Shown here: positions 32,421 to 44,750 of the stretch, piece by piece
Layout: each line of letters starts with the position of its first letter
How positions within the stretch are numbered: position 1 is the stretch's first letter
DNA from: Oegoconia quadripuncta
Taxonomy: Eukaryota; Arthropoda; Insecta; Lepidoptera; Autostichidae
Assembly: GCA_949316235.1 (NCBI GenBank)
Contig: OX438744.1
Coordinates: 23,795,578 to 23,859,577, forward strand
Direction of reading: 5' to 3'
DNA length: 64,000 nt
Made by a program: the position numbers and the translations under genes
The notes under the pieces: model-generated
Database searches by the model: none
Told to the model about the DNA's origin: nothing
Seen by the model: the letters and a program-made list of their open reading frames with translations, nothing else

Positions 32421-33130
32421 GGGAAGGAGATGCAATGGGCCAATCAGGTACAGCCTTGTTTCGCCGTCTTCTCCAGTTCTTTCGCACAGTAAATCTAATG
32501 GCTGCATTGGACTAGTAGAAAATAGGCCCCCACTAATTCCCATCCCCACATCACATTGATACAAAAGATACTTGAATAGTCAATTATCACCTAGACTTCA
32601 CGAGGCCACATAATTAGCACCATTAACATCGGACAACAAAATACCTGGTCGTGTGACATACAAGTGTAGAGGACACTTTCTCGTGGGACCGCGCCATTGT
32701 TTCAATTGCTGGTAACATGCTGGTAATGAAGTAACGACGTTACTTTCATCCGATCCGAGTGAGTTGAAAAGCTTGTGTACTCTTGAGATATTTTACTCAT
32801 CCCGCTGGGATAATTACATGTTTTGCTCTGTTTTTGTAAAGTGGTGAGAGTGTGAAAGGAAATTATGATGAAAGCGTTCAATGAGTAGAAGAAATTTTAA
32901 TGACTGAAGAATATAAAACGTTATCTGGCGTCGCTGCTTGGTGTGGTACGATCTGCGGCTTTATTACCTTCGCTTTTGTCATTCATCCAATTTGATAGTT
33001 GACATTCAAATTAGACAATAAGAGTTTTTTTTTATGTTTGTCTGGATTCGCGTTTAACCACAATCCTGATGGAAAGAGTCATTATCATATCAGCTATAGT
33101 GTCCACTGCTAAATATTAACCGCTAAATTT

Positions 33131-33460
33131 AACCCCCTCCGTGGCTCAATGTATACAACATTGGGTTTACGATTCGGAGGTCGCTGGTTCGATCCCCAGC
33201 GGGGTACATGTAAAAGTACTCGGTTTGGTTGGTGGTAGGGCATTTTAAATGTCCGCCTGGCTAGCTACCACCATCTTATCTAAATCTGCCGCCAAGCAGC
33301 AATGTTAATAGCATTGTTGTGTTCCGGTTGTCAGAGATAAGATAGCCAGTCTCCCAAATGTGTTGGGGTTTCCGGGTCAGTACGCTTCCACCTTCGACCT
33401 CATCTTCACTTAACATCAGGTGTGATTGAGATCAAGTACAAACCCGTGGTGCATAAAAAA
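33131..33460 (+). mobile_element. SINE family A, full-length copy
   Basis: Complete from head ('accccctccgtggctcaatg', one base changed) to A tail. Confidence 0.85.
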
Positions 33461-34116
33461 GTGTATATTGAACTTGAATATTTGTTTTGGATGTTAAAGT
33501 CACACAAATCCACCAATCCGCACTGGTCCCACATGTTGGATTAGCCCTTAACTCTCTCCTAGGGAGAGGAGGCTGTGCACCGACAAGTGGAGACGTATGC
33601 TATTGATGTAGTAACCCAGACTCATAACTAACAAACATGGTTGCAGTGATTTGTATTCAAGTTATCTTACTAGGGCATTTTAAATCTAATCTGTAGAATG
33701 ATAGGTAACAACTCCGGTTGATTACTGGTATATTTACAAGCTATTGTCCCCAAAGAGGTCGAGTCTTAGAAATAGAAAACTATCTATTAATGTCATTTAA
33801 CACAATGATATTTGTCATTGTTTATGCAAAGAGAAGGGGACTCTTTTATGTAGGTGGATACTTATCCACTGCATCTACGTCATCTGGGGCATGCATGTAC
33901 ACGCGGCACGACGACCGTAACACTCCCAGTATAATCTGGTCTCACTGAGTTCACATTTCCAATAGCGCCATGCAGCCAGCTTACACTGGTAGTACTAAGT
34001 TCGTTGTGCTGTCGCCTGTATAAGTTATAAATTAGAATTTGTCAATATACTTAGGTCCGTTGCTAAATGTACCATTGGTATGATCAATACACATTCATTC
34101 TTTCTTCTTTTCTTTT

Positions 34117-34369
34117 GACGACCTGTTTGGTGTAGTGGTTAGCAACTCTGGCAACTGTTGCGGGCTCGAATCCCCCTAGGGGCATATATTTGTGTGATGA
34201 ATACGGACATTTTGTACCCGAGTTATGGATGTTTTCATTTATAATAAGTATTTAATTACAAAAAAAATGTATTTATGTAGTATATCAACCATCTGGTATC
34301 CACAACACAAGCCTATAGTTGCTTACTGTGGAACTAGATGGCGCTGTGTGTATGTCTAAGGATATTTTA
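34117..34369 (+). mobile_element. SINE family C, full-length copy
   Basis: The head is 'gacgacctgtttggtgtag' and the box-B region is 'tgttgcgggctcgaatccc'. It ends 'gatggcgctgtgtgtatg' and then a TTTTATTT-rich tail. Confidence 0.8.
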
Positions 34370-34411
34370 TTTTATTTATTATTCTCGCCGAATGTAAACC
34401 AGCTAGTATTT

Positions 34412-34612
34412 TTTATCCCCGACGAAAAACGACGGGTGTTATGTGTTTGATCTGCGTCTAGTCTTTGGCCGGATGTATCTCAGTAACGTGTGATCCGATT
34501 TGGGTGCGGTTTTTTTATACTATTAAAGACTAAACTAGGAGATAGGTCCTTATGTTTGATGAAAATTGGTTAAGCCGTTTTGAAAATATTAAGTGATGTT
34601 TTCACAGCAACA
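34412..34612 (+). repeat. Dispersed repeat N, GACGAAAAACGACGGGTGTT type, copy 1
   Basis: 'gacgaaaaacgacgggtgtt' and later 'aaattggttaagccgttttg' recur at 60640-60790 and, in antisense, at 59290-59452 and 58430-58490. The family is dispersed in moth genomes; its class is unclear to me. Confidence 0.5.
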
Positions 34613-35095
34613 AAAATAAAAACAAAAATTAAGTACAACTGTTACAACTTATATCTAATAGAGTTGTATGTGTAGCTGTACCACAAATGGGCCATCGCTC
34701 AGTATCGCTATTGTAGAACCAACAACTATAAATATGTGCTAGTGATTTTGGTACGTGAAATAAATAGAAGAATATGTACAGAAGGAAGTAGTAATAAATA
34801 CAGAAGGATGTACCGTTACGATGTAGAACGATCATTTGTCCACTACAAATCGGGGGAAGTGTGTTAAGTGAATACATGAGTTGAATCGATGACAATGCAG
34901 CCTGTTGGGGACTCGATTTCGATTATTTATATTGATCTAGAAATCTGCTCGATCACTGCCGACAGAACAATAATATGGGCCATGTAACTACCACACTATT
35001 CAAACTCTAGGTCGTTTCAAGCAAGTTTTTTTTATTTTAATTTTCAGAGTTTAGTCAATATTGATTCACCATCAACAGATGTAGATCAATAATCG

Positions 35096-35321
35096 GACGA
35101 CCGGATGGTGTAGTGGATAGTCACCCTGTACAACCTGTCGATTCGAACCCCGCGAGGGGTAAATGTTTGTGTGATGAATACGAACATTTATTCCCGAGTC
35201 ATGGATGTTTATATAAATATTTATGTATGTTTATCCATTATCTAGTATCCATAGCACAAGCTTTGCTTAGTTTGGGACTAGATGATTGGTGTAAGTATCC
35301 GAAATATATTTATTTATTATT
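35096..35321 (+). mobile_element. SINE family B, full-length copy
   Basis: The head is 'gacgaccggatggtgtagtg' with a box-B-like 'gattcgaacccc', then the family body and 'gtaagtatccgaaatat' with a TTTATTTATT-like tail. Confidence 0.8.
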
Positions 35322-35432
35322 AATAATTCATAATACGAACAGCCAAGGCACTTTCCTGAATCTTACAACCTTGAGATCTTCAAAAGCAGGGTGAATAGGT
35401 ATAGCCAAATGCCCAAACAAGTTAGGAGTCTC

Positions 35433-35512
35433 GGGTGAACGCGCTTCCTTTTTCGGCCTCATTTTCACTTGACATCAGGAGTGACTGAGGTCAAGCGCTA
35501 ACCTTTTGTGCA
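35433..35512 (+). mobile_element. SINE family A, decayed 3' fragment
   Basis: 'cggcctcattttcacttgac' and 'gactgaggtcaagcgctaac' match the 3' part of family A with several changes. Confidence 0.5.
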
Positions 35513-35651
35513 AGTAAGATTATCTTCCAGAGATAATAAAGTTTATTATGTAATGGGGTCACATATGCTATGACATCCTGAGGATTATGAATGCCTTAGT
35601 CAGCTCATTTAAGAATACACCACATGGGGTAGACATAAGAGTAATTCTATT

Positions 35652-35745
35652 GTTTACTTCAAGCTATATGTATCATCATCATATCAGCCGAATGACGTCC
35701 ACTGCTGGACAAAGGCCTCCCCCAAAGATCTCCACAACGATCGCT
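35652..35745 (-). pseudogene. RTE-like LINE ORF C-terminus
   Basis: The minus strand encodes WRSLGEAFVQQWTSFG followed by a stop and a (GAT)n tail. This is the standard end of the RTE-type LINE ORF with its microsatellite 3' tail. Only the last codons are retained. Confidence 0.7.
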
Positions 35746-35769
35746 AACGATCGATCTCTACGCTATATG

Positions 35770-38700
35770 TATACCTGTAGATAACAAATCAATTGTTTAT
35801 TTTAACGTTAGTATTTCTCAAAGGATGTGATCGATATCTGTACGATCATGTGAATCTAATCTATTACGTTGATACTCGTATGTCAAAAGAACATGTCAAC
35901 AAGTAAGTAAATAAACCAAAAGAGGTAATTTTTCCACCTCGCAGATTAGATCTTTAATATTTTTTATTATCTTTAAAAGATATATTATATGCAGAGCAGG
36001 AGATATTTATAACACCTGTTTCGCTTTACTGTTTTTCTAAATATAGAGAAATATTGAAAACATTAACTATGAAATAAACAAATGAAAGTACTGAGAAATC
36101 TAAAAGAAATTGCAAGGACAATACTATTAACAAATACCGCGAGGCGTTTGAAGAAGAACACGCCTTTTTAATTTTGCTAAAACAGTCACTACTCAAGCCA
36201 TTGGAAGGATCTCCAGAGCATTTCGTTACTACTACTAATACGTATAATCTATACATAGATAAGGCTTTCGTAGAGTAAACTAAGAAATGCAAGCGCGGCG
36301 CGCTATAGAAGTTTTCCAACATGATATTGGATTGACAGATCAATCAGACTCCGGAAATAATTTCTAAGTACACTTGAGAGTACAAAATAATATAACTGAT
36401 ATCGATAATGATGAATGAATGGCATTTAAAAGAGGCTTTATCCAAAAATAGAACGATAGGTAAACCATTATCGACCAACCGATGTGCTAAATGTACAAAA
36501 ATAAGATACAAGACAAAGACATTTAAATATCGGATAACATACAGATCTCGAGCACTGTCCTGGTATACTATAGCACAGTTGAGACGCTTGTTGTCTTTCA
36601 GTGACACAAGAACAGAACTTTATCTAAGATTGAAACGCGAGAATATAGTGATTGATATCATCAGGAAACGTCAAACGTCAATGTGCAGGCCTTAATGTAG
36701 ATCACCTGTTTACGCCGTTTAGCGTAGCAATGCCCAAGCATGGCTACGCTAAACGTTAAACGCTGTCGCTAAACGAACGGCCCCAAGGCCGGAAGCATTG
36801 AACAGCCAGAGGGTTGGTCAATACTTCAACCAAAGAATAAGCTTCTAGTCTTCAATTTGAGATTGTTTGTTTTGCCTTTAGTTTAGTTTTGTGTTTGGAT
36901 TGGTTGGGTGTTTGTGTAATCTAACATAAAATTATTATTTGTATTCCGATCGCTATACATTGGAGATATCTGGCAAAGCTTAGTCTGCCGCTGTCTAAAT
37001 TGACAATCCCATAAAAATACGGCTATCTCTCATACAGTAGTATCATCATCATTTATCACTATGCTCTTGTTGGGGCAGCTGCTGCGCATATCTCCACTTT
37101 ATCTAAACGCAACTTTCTTCTATTGCATGATATTATGATTTTATCGTACTACCCAACTTCAACAGCCTTAATTTTACTCTACTACTTTTAATTTGTGTAT
37201 ACTGTGGTATTACGATGTCGAAGTATTTTTATATTCGACACAATTGCTTATCGAGTCCTAGATCCTTTATCTGACAGTTGATGCGTAGGAAATAAACATA
37301 TTAAAATCTATTTCTGCCATTTCAGTTGATTTATCGAATTCGTAATTCGCGGTCTTGTTTTAGGAGAAATATTTTCACTTCAATTTAATGGGCTCTAAAA
37401 ATGGTATTGTTGGCCACATCATTTTCAATCAGTAAGTACTTTATTACTTATCTATTTGTTTTACTCTAAGATCGAATAAATAGTAAGTAGTTCTAAAAGA
37501 TTTTTTATCATAATCTGTCTTGAAGACACTTGTGTAAGTAAACTTTATTAACCAATTTGAGGTCAAGACCGTATTGTGCTATTTGGACCTTCACTATAGG
37601 ATATTATATTTTCAATAGATTGCTTGTAATAGCAGAAAGTTGCTGCAATAATTTCAAGCAGTTAATCTATTTATCGCATTGACATTTTCCAAAATAAGTG
37701 TGGGTAATTTTTGTGTTGATAGATTTCTATGAATTTTACTATAATAATATTATGTTATGAAAAATAATTTCGGTCAATTGTTTATATTGTTGGTAGACCA
37801 TACATTTAATCCATAACCTATTGTGTTTCCTAGGGTTATGCACAAAGGTGAAAACTATACTATTATTATGAGTTCCCCCTATAGTATCACTTTATTGTCC
37901 GTCAAAACCTTTTTCGTCGATATAGTTACAGGTATCAAGCTGAAATGCACCCTACTTATGGCCTTATAGTCATATAAAATTGTAAGTTTTTAACTCAATC
38001 CTATAAGAAGATTCAAATACATAATAATAATAATAATAATAATAATAATAGACTACCGGAATCATCCCTAGACATTTATACCACAGCCTTAAACTTCTTG
38101 ACCAGAAACCATCTTCGTAGACATATACCTATGCAAAAAGCCGCCATTTTAAATACTTGTCGTATTGTCAGAAAATCCTCCAAATTGTCGAAAACGGACA
38201 AACTGACTTTACGACTCTAAAATAAATAGGAACATATAATTTACTTGGTTAATGCTCGTAAATGGTATGATAATGCCAGCTCATGCTGAGAAAAAGAAAC
38301 ACAAAAAAAACAAATAATAATAATCACCACAAAAAATATAACAAAAATATACATGAGAATCGGTAAATTACAATATTGTGATGATTGACTTGTGATCAAA
38401 ACCTATGGAATACTTATTGACCCGATGATCAAGAATCATGAAATCAGAACAACTAAAGAAAATAATTCGAAAATCATTAATGTGTTTTATCACAAGACAA
38501 GTTGAGCGCTTTTGTTCATGAAACTTTTACGTAACTAGCTACTGTATAAGTGTCAATTTAAAAGTTTGTCATTAACTTACACGTACAGGACCATAGGACA
38601 CGAGTCCTTTTCGCACTTGACCGGTTTTTGTTTACTTACCATCAAGGACTTTACCCTCATTAGAGGAAGTAAGTAATTATCTTATTTCTAATTGTCTTTT

Positions 38701-39639
38701 ATCTTCTGGCCTAATGCTTTCTCTGATACCTTTAAATGTTTGTTTAAAAAGTTCAGTACGTTTTGTGTATTCGTTGACGTAGGTTCTGATCTGGTTTGGT
38801 TTTTTTGTGTCCGTGAATATGGTGGTACTTCTAAGATATAAAGTGAGGAATTTGCTGATTGTTAGCGATAGTGGTAAGCCATATTACAACATGATATTAC
38901 TGATATGTTAAATCCGATTCATAAAAAGACACCTGAAGAAAAATATCAGATTGTACTACAATTATTTTGGTTTTTTTTCAATACCTTTAGTAGTCTTAAC
39001 CAATATACACAGAAATGATCCACAAGTCACAGTTTCGGCAATAAACGACAGAAAATGAGTGTGAATATTTTCGTTGCAATTCGTGAGTTCCACATGTATA
39101 CATCTCGTCTCTCAGCACTTTAGTTGCTGGCGATACCTTACAAAATTAAACTGTCTAGACGTCTACGGTACGTTGACACAAATATCTCTGGAGACGTGAT
39201 TACGGACGGGCCTAATGCTGATTACGTTTTTCGAATATTCTTTACTTTTCAGATCTTTACTAAATTAAAAAAATGTATAAGTACCATTAATAACAATAAC
39301 TCCTTGACTGTCATGAGTATGAGGCATGGTTGTGCGAATGATGATATGCCTGACTCGTGTGTAATTCTTTTGTATACTTACTTATACGTATCGGTATCGG
39401 TTTTTGTCGTTATACTGATAAAGTTCTTTGTTCATTATCATTATTTAACTAGAACTACTATGTTCTATTAACATTTAGATTCTTATTCATTTATTTAATG
39501 TGTTTAATTTAAAGTCTGTCTTTTCCAGCTGATTTATTTATATCATTCCATTAATTCCCATCAAACGGAAATGCCTATACTCTTCACGATCTCTCGAAAC
39601 TCTTGAATTTCGATCAGTCTATAAATACAAGTCCATAAT
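35770..39639. other. Long AT-rich intron, largely empty
   Basis: No gene is supported across almost 4 kb. A palindromic 'cgtttagcgtag...ctacgctaaacg' lies at 36717-36752. An (ATA)n microsatellite lies at 38021-38050. Frames near 36026-36695 on both strands have no recognisable motif. Confidence 0.4.
38021..38050. repeat. (AAT)n microsatellite
   Basis: Ten uninterrupted trinucleotide units. Confidence 0.95.
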
Positions 39640-39735
39640 TCGAGGCGTATGCGTTCGATTGCGCGGGCGCAGTCCGGGACGCGCTGCGACGCACGCCACG
39701 CGACGTCCGTGACGTCGCACGTCTGCAGTGTTGTT
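39640..39735 (+). promoter_or_regulatory. CpG-rich patch with CRE-like site, possible alternative promoter
   Basis: The interval is dense in CG dinucleotides in an AT-rich intron ('gcgcgggcgcagtccggg', 'gcgacgcacgccacgcg') and holds a CRE-like palindrome TGACGTC near 39710, followed by 'ctgcagtgttgttgtcgtta'. It is unrelated to the repeats in this window. An alternative promoter or enhancer is plausible, but no splice donor with a usable start codon was found just downstream. From 39736 to 41547 I see no other feature. Confidence 0.25.
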
Positions 39736-41547
39736 GTCGTTAGTTTTTATGTGTGTTAAACAAGGATGGTTATATACAATTCATATTTCATTGTGTATAT
39801 CCAACAAATGTTGTGAATGAAGTGGTTTATTAGGAATTTCAAAACATGATTACGTTCACTTCTTGATGAGTCACAGCATCATCTCCAAAGACCTATATTT
39901 CTTCAAAAGTCTTGTTAACAGTTGTCATTACTAACCACTCGTACAATCCGTTAAAGTATTTCACAAAATAATGATATACCTTCCGTTGATTCATCAGGTT
40001 CAACTGCGATTTTATCAAAAGCTTTTAATATTTTACCTTATCTATCTACCTGAAGTATTTCTTTTCTCTTTGCAAATTATTCTTTATGTGTGTTATGGGA
40101 GCGCTATGCCGATTCCATGCCAAGTATGTTATCGGTAAGTTGGAATTCATTACCATTTCCTTTTTGGACACATTTCTTTATCTTCTACTGAAAGTTTAAC
40201 GTTTCTACATTTTACTACATAAAGACTTAAAAGTTTATTTTTGTATTTCGTTGACATTTTGCCAACTTAAATATAGAGTATCGTATCTATTATTTGATTC
40301 ATAGTTCAGTCTTTTTATATATAACCAACCCACGTTTTGCATTATTAAATCTTATGATACTGAGCCATACGAAGTCTTGCTACCTGTTGCTATAGTTCTG
40401 GCAAAATTATCTTGTGGATCTTACTCGAGCTACACCATAAGCTGAGTCGGATTCATTTCTTTGGTCTGACATTATTGTAATCTTTGCATGTGTGTATCAT
40501 TCTCAATAATTAAATTGTATTATATTTTATTTTTCTATTCTACCTTATTTATGTTAATATATTTCGTTACCTAGTTTGTTGTGACATTTCTTTGATCATT
40601 TTCTTTTAAAATACCTTCGGAGTTTTTAAGTTTATGTTAGGTGTTACTCCGTTTCTTACAACCATATTTATCTTGTTCTGTATGTGATGGTCATTCAGAT
40701 CACAACGAGGTCGAGGCTAGTTCATATCATTTAAAAATACTAGCAGCTCGTTTGTTTACGTTCATTCACGCCATAGTCATAAATTTTGTAACGATAGCTA
40801 CATTTTGTAAGGAACCATAAAATCCATCGCATGCGCAGTCCAAATTATCGGTCAACGCGCTAATGGCCGTTAGTTACACGTAAATATCTTGTGTGTGGTA
40901 ATGGTTATTATCTAAAGAATTATCTGTAAGTGTTTTAGTTGACTCAAAATAGTTTTTATTCGAATACGGCGAAGTGAAATAATGGTCATGATTTTACCAA
41001 TCCATGTGTATATGTTTCACTGCAGTCTAATATCTAATCGGCTTTGGTGTCAATCGATTCGTCTCTTTGCCCGAATGTGAGGCACCACCCCCGACCGAAA
41101 AAGAGTGGTCGATTACTAACCCAAAATCTATTATCTGAAGACTGGGTTATCGACTTTATAGACGGATGCTCTCAATTCCCCACATCATATCATATAATCC
41201 TAGTGACGGTTAAGTGGTGAACAATGGTGCGCTAGCGCAGGATGCAGTTGATAAATGTTTACAGAGGGTGCTGACAATTAACGCAGCCCGATCCGGTTGC
41301 ATCCTGGTTTAGTTGGTGTTGAGAATAATGATCCATTCATGGTGGCGAGATGTGACTCCATCCAGTCGTATGGTCAACGTTAAAGGGCCTCATGTCCAGT
41401 TATTCACAACGGCTGATTTAGGCACTATTCATATTTTATTCTTAACTATTCTGAAGCTGAAATTAAGTTGAAGTTTATATTTGCTATGCTCTGACAGGCG
41501 AATGTAACTTGTTTATTAGAAGCTTGTTTTAATATAAATAACTAAAT

Positions 41548-41768
41548 TTCCGCCCGCGGCATCGCCTGCTTGGTATAACTTTATCGTGGAAATTTATTTT
41601 TCCCGCGGGCACTATTCACTTTATAGGAATAAAAAATATCATATGTTTTAATCCAAAGCACGTTCTACCTATATACCAAATTTCATCCAAATCCGTTCAT
41701 GCGTTTCGCCGATGAGCAACAAACAAATAAACAAACATCCAAACTTCCCTTTTATAATATTAGTTGAT
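41548..41768 (+). repeat. Dispersed repeat ending in TATAATATTAGT, copy 2
   Basis: It starts 'ccgcccgcggcatcgcctgc', contains 'tttcccgcgggcac' and 'atttcatccaaatccgttc', and ends 'tataatattagt'. This is the most complete of three copies (see 960-1193 and 54208-54375). Confidence 0.55.
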
Positions 41769-41836
41769 TAGATAATAGTAATAAAAAAAAATGCTTAAGT
41801 AATAAACTAGCAAATGAAACCTTATATACTTTCATT

Positions 41837-41986
41837 CTTATTCATAAAAAATTACAAACGCTAAAGCCTGTTTTACTTAAAGTATGTTTCTTTCATTACA
41901 ATATTTCCTTATGAATAAACGGCAGACACAAAACACGCTTTAACTAAAACAGGCTTCTAAAGCGTTTGTAAATTTTTATAAATAAG
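41837..41986. mobile_element. Foldback MITE family I, copy 2
   Basis: The same long palindromic arms as 31401-31558, somewhat more diverged. Confidence 0.75.
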
Positions 41987-42186
41987 ACGGTTTATATCAA
42001 AATTGTGTCCGAATTGGCATTGTAACTAGGTATAATAAAAACAAAGCTTATGATTATGACAGATAAAAAACTAAATTGAAAACGCAAACTTTGTGTTTTG
42101 CGAAGTCAATTGATATAGTAAATGGGGTGCCACATGCAAAATAATATAAGTAAATGGTGCTTCGAGCGATTTATAAATTAATTATA

Positions 42187-42449
42187 AATAAATAAATATC
42201 CTTAGACATACACACAGCTAATTCCACACTAAGCAACCATAGGCTTGTGTTGTGGATACCAGATGGTTGATATACAACATAAATACTTTTTTTTTTGTAA
42301 ATTAATACTTATTATGAATGTAAACATCCGTAACTCGGGTACACATGTCCGTATTCATCACACAGACATATGCCCCTAACGGGATTCGAACCCGCAACCT
42401 TTTGGTATAGTGGTCAGAGTTGCTAACCACTACACCAAACAGGTCGTCA
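42187..42449 (-). mobile_element. SINE family C, full-length copy
   Basis: Antisense copy with the tRNA-like head at the right end ('aaacaggtcgtc') and the 3' end at left ('aatatccttagacatac'). Confidence 0.8.
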
Positions 42450-42479
42450 ATTAGTGCTAGGACGTTTGGTCCGCCTAGC

Positions 42480-43165
42480 TAATATGAAATTTAATTCGTG
42501 TAATTCCTGTTTACTGATTACAAAAATCTTTCCACTAGGAACCATAGCCGAATTCAGCCGAAAATTGTTGGACTTCCATACTAAAAGTGTTTTCAGAATG
42601 GTTTACTTTGTTCCAAAATGTTTTGATCGAATTCGACTATGGTCCCTTGGGGAAAGTTATTCGTAATCAAGAGTCGCGTCACCAGTTAATGGGAATTACA
42701 CGAATTAAAATTAATTCTGTATAGTAGGTACCACCATCTTACCTAAGTTTTTTTTTTATGCATAACGGGTTAGCACTTGACCTCAATCACACCTGATGTC
42801 AAGTGAAGATGAAGCCGAAAGTGGAAGCGTACTGACCCGGAAATCTAAATATTTGGGGAACCTGTCTATCTTATCTCTGACAACCGGAACACAACAATGC
42901 TGTTAACATTGCTGTTTGGCGGCAGATTTAGATAAGATGGTGGTGGCTAGCTAGGCGGACGTATAAAATGCCCTACCACCAACCAAACCGAGTACTAAAC
43001 ATACCCCGCTGGGAATCGAACCCGCGACCTCCTATTCGTAAACCTTATGTTGTTTACATTGAGCCACGGAGGCGGTTAAGTCCGTCAAGCAGCAATGTTG
43101 GCAGCTTTATTATGATATTTAAGTCGAGGTGACCGCGCTTCCACATTCAGCCTCAGCTGCTTAAC
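42480..43165 (-). mobile_element. MITE Q composite, copy 2, with nested SINE
   Basis: MITE Q occupies 42480-42719. It is followed by the same divergent SINE A-like fragment as at 28088-28190 ('gtcaagcagcaatgttggca' at 43084 onward), split by a full SINE A at 42748-43078. The order and junction of the two parts are shared with 28049-28300 in the opposite orientation. Confidence 0.6.
42748..43078 (-). mobile_element. SINE family A, full-length, nested in the composite
   Basis: Complete antisense copy with poly-T at the left and the head at the right. TAAG on both sides fits a short target duplication. Confidence 0.85.
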
Positions 43166-43969
43166 ATAAAAAAATATGATTAATGTCTAAAATTTAACCC
43201 TTCGTCGTGCAAGAATAGTACATTATTGCAATTTGCAGGTAGAGTATACTTCACTAATACGAGACAGGCAATTGCCATTTCCGCCGAGGCATATTTAGTG
43301 CTTTTCTCAAAAGAATGCAGAGAAATAATAAATATTTAAATAACAAATCAAGACGAATTTTCAGCTTTGCCGCCGATTTTCTATTTATCATCTGTGCCGA
43401 AAGGCAAACGCATTTACGCATACAGCCACGTGAACGCAATTTGTACTAAGCAAAGAGATTTTGGTATGCCAAGAATGACAAAAGAGATCCAATCAAAGAG
43501 TATATAATAACCCCAGCACGCCGTTTCATACAACATTGCTGGAGCGTTGTAATGTTCCAAATTCAAAAAACGCTCCTGCAATGGATTTATTTTTCGCTGT
43601 CCGTAAATTAGATACTTCGCGTGTTCTTTTTTCGAAAGTAATGACAATATTTCCATGCATGTTTGAGAAAAGACTATTACTTACTTTTATTTAATCTCAA
43701 TCACCAAACAGAGACATAAAAAGCAACGAAGATATTTTCCACGACTGATTAATAACCGTTTACCAATCCAGAGGTTATTTTCCGCCAAGTCAACTATAAA
43801 TAGAGAGCAGAGAGTGAATAACAAATAACATCCTGTGGCTCCCGGTAGACAGAAATAGAACACTTGGTGTGTAACTGGTAAGGGCCTACGCAAACATTAA
43901 CAGTAGTGCTGCCAAAAATCGCACTGGAGATCCGGCACAATTAATAGTCTGGCACATTTAATATTTAAT

Positions 43970-44206
43970 GGTTGGTGGTAGGGCATTTTAAATGTCCGCC
44001 TGGCTAGCTACCATCATCTTATCTGAATCTGCCGCCAAGCAGCAATGCTAATAGCATTGTTGTGTTCCGGTTGTCAGAGATAAGATAGCCAGTCCCCCAA
44101 ATGTGTAGGGGTTTCCGGGTCAGTATGCTTCCACCTTCGACCTCCACCTTCACTTAACATCAGGTGTGATTGAGGTCAAGTACCAATCCGTTGTGCATAA
44201 AAAAAA
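43970..44206 (+). mobile_element. SINE family A, copy without the tRNA-like head
   Basis: It starts within the body at 'ggttggtggtagggcatttt' and extends to the A tail, so it is 5' truncated by about 100 bp. The 43166-43969 stretch before it shows nothing that I can name. Confidence 0.8.
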
Positions 44207-44261
44207 GTCTAAATACGATGCGGACGACGAAATAAACGCGCGACACTAACGTCCTCTAAGA

Positions 44262-44513
44262 AAAAAATTGAACAGAGCACTTTTCATGTGCATACCATAA
44301 TCATTTCTTAGATTCGCTGAAAGTTTTATAAAGCGGTTACTTTTAAAAATTAACGCTGTCTATACTTAACTTAATGTTATCCGATAATACACACAAAGTT
44401 TAGCTAATTTTGGATTTGCCGTTCCCAAAAAGAAAAATCAAAAATGTTTGTATGGAGAAAACAGTCTTAATGAAATTCTTCATACAAAACGTCAATTTCA
44501 TAAGTAAGGACCT
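44262..44513 (+). mobile_element. MITE family P, copy 3, half element
   Basis: It contains the right half with the terminal 'aatttcataagtaaggacc' and the uninterrupted 'cttaatgaaattcttcata', which is the pre-insertion form of the site occupied by the SINE at 18204. Confidence 0.7.
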
Positions 44514-44653
44514 AATAATTTACTAAGATCCCATGCTTCAAACTTCCGCCAAACCTTTTTCATAAGCCTCTCGGGCAAAAAAGATGAATAGATTAACACC
44601 TCAAATCTTCTTTATTTCTTCGCCATAGTCAGGTTATCATTATACACCTGTAA

Positions 44654-44750
44654 TAATTGTAATTTTGTGTTAGCAACACATCCACTTATGCGTGATTGGC
44701 CAATAGAATTCTGCCAATCACGCTGTGTTGCTAACACAAAATTACAATTA
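44654..44750. repeat. Near-perfect 97-bp hairpin
   Basis: Outer arms 'taattgtaattttgtgttag' plus 'caacac' and their perfect complement at 44726-44750 enclose an inner pair, cgtgattgg and ccaatcacg. It is probably a small palindromic MITE. From 44751 to 46147 there is no supported feature beyond a short inverted pair around 'gcgcacagatacgaagg'. Confidence 0.75.

Noticed and set aside
36026..36695. Overlapping frames of 87-105 codons on both strands
   Set aside because: No domain or conserved motif; lengths are expected by chance in such sequence.
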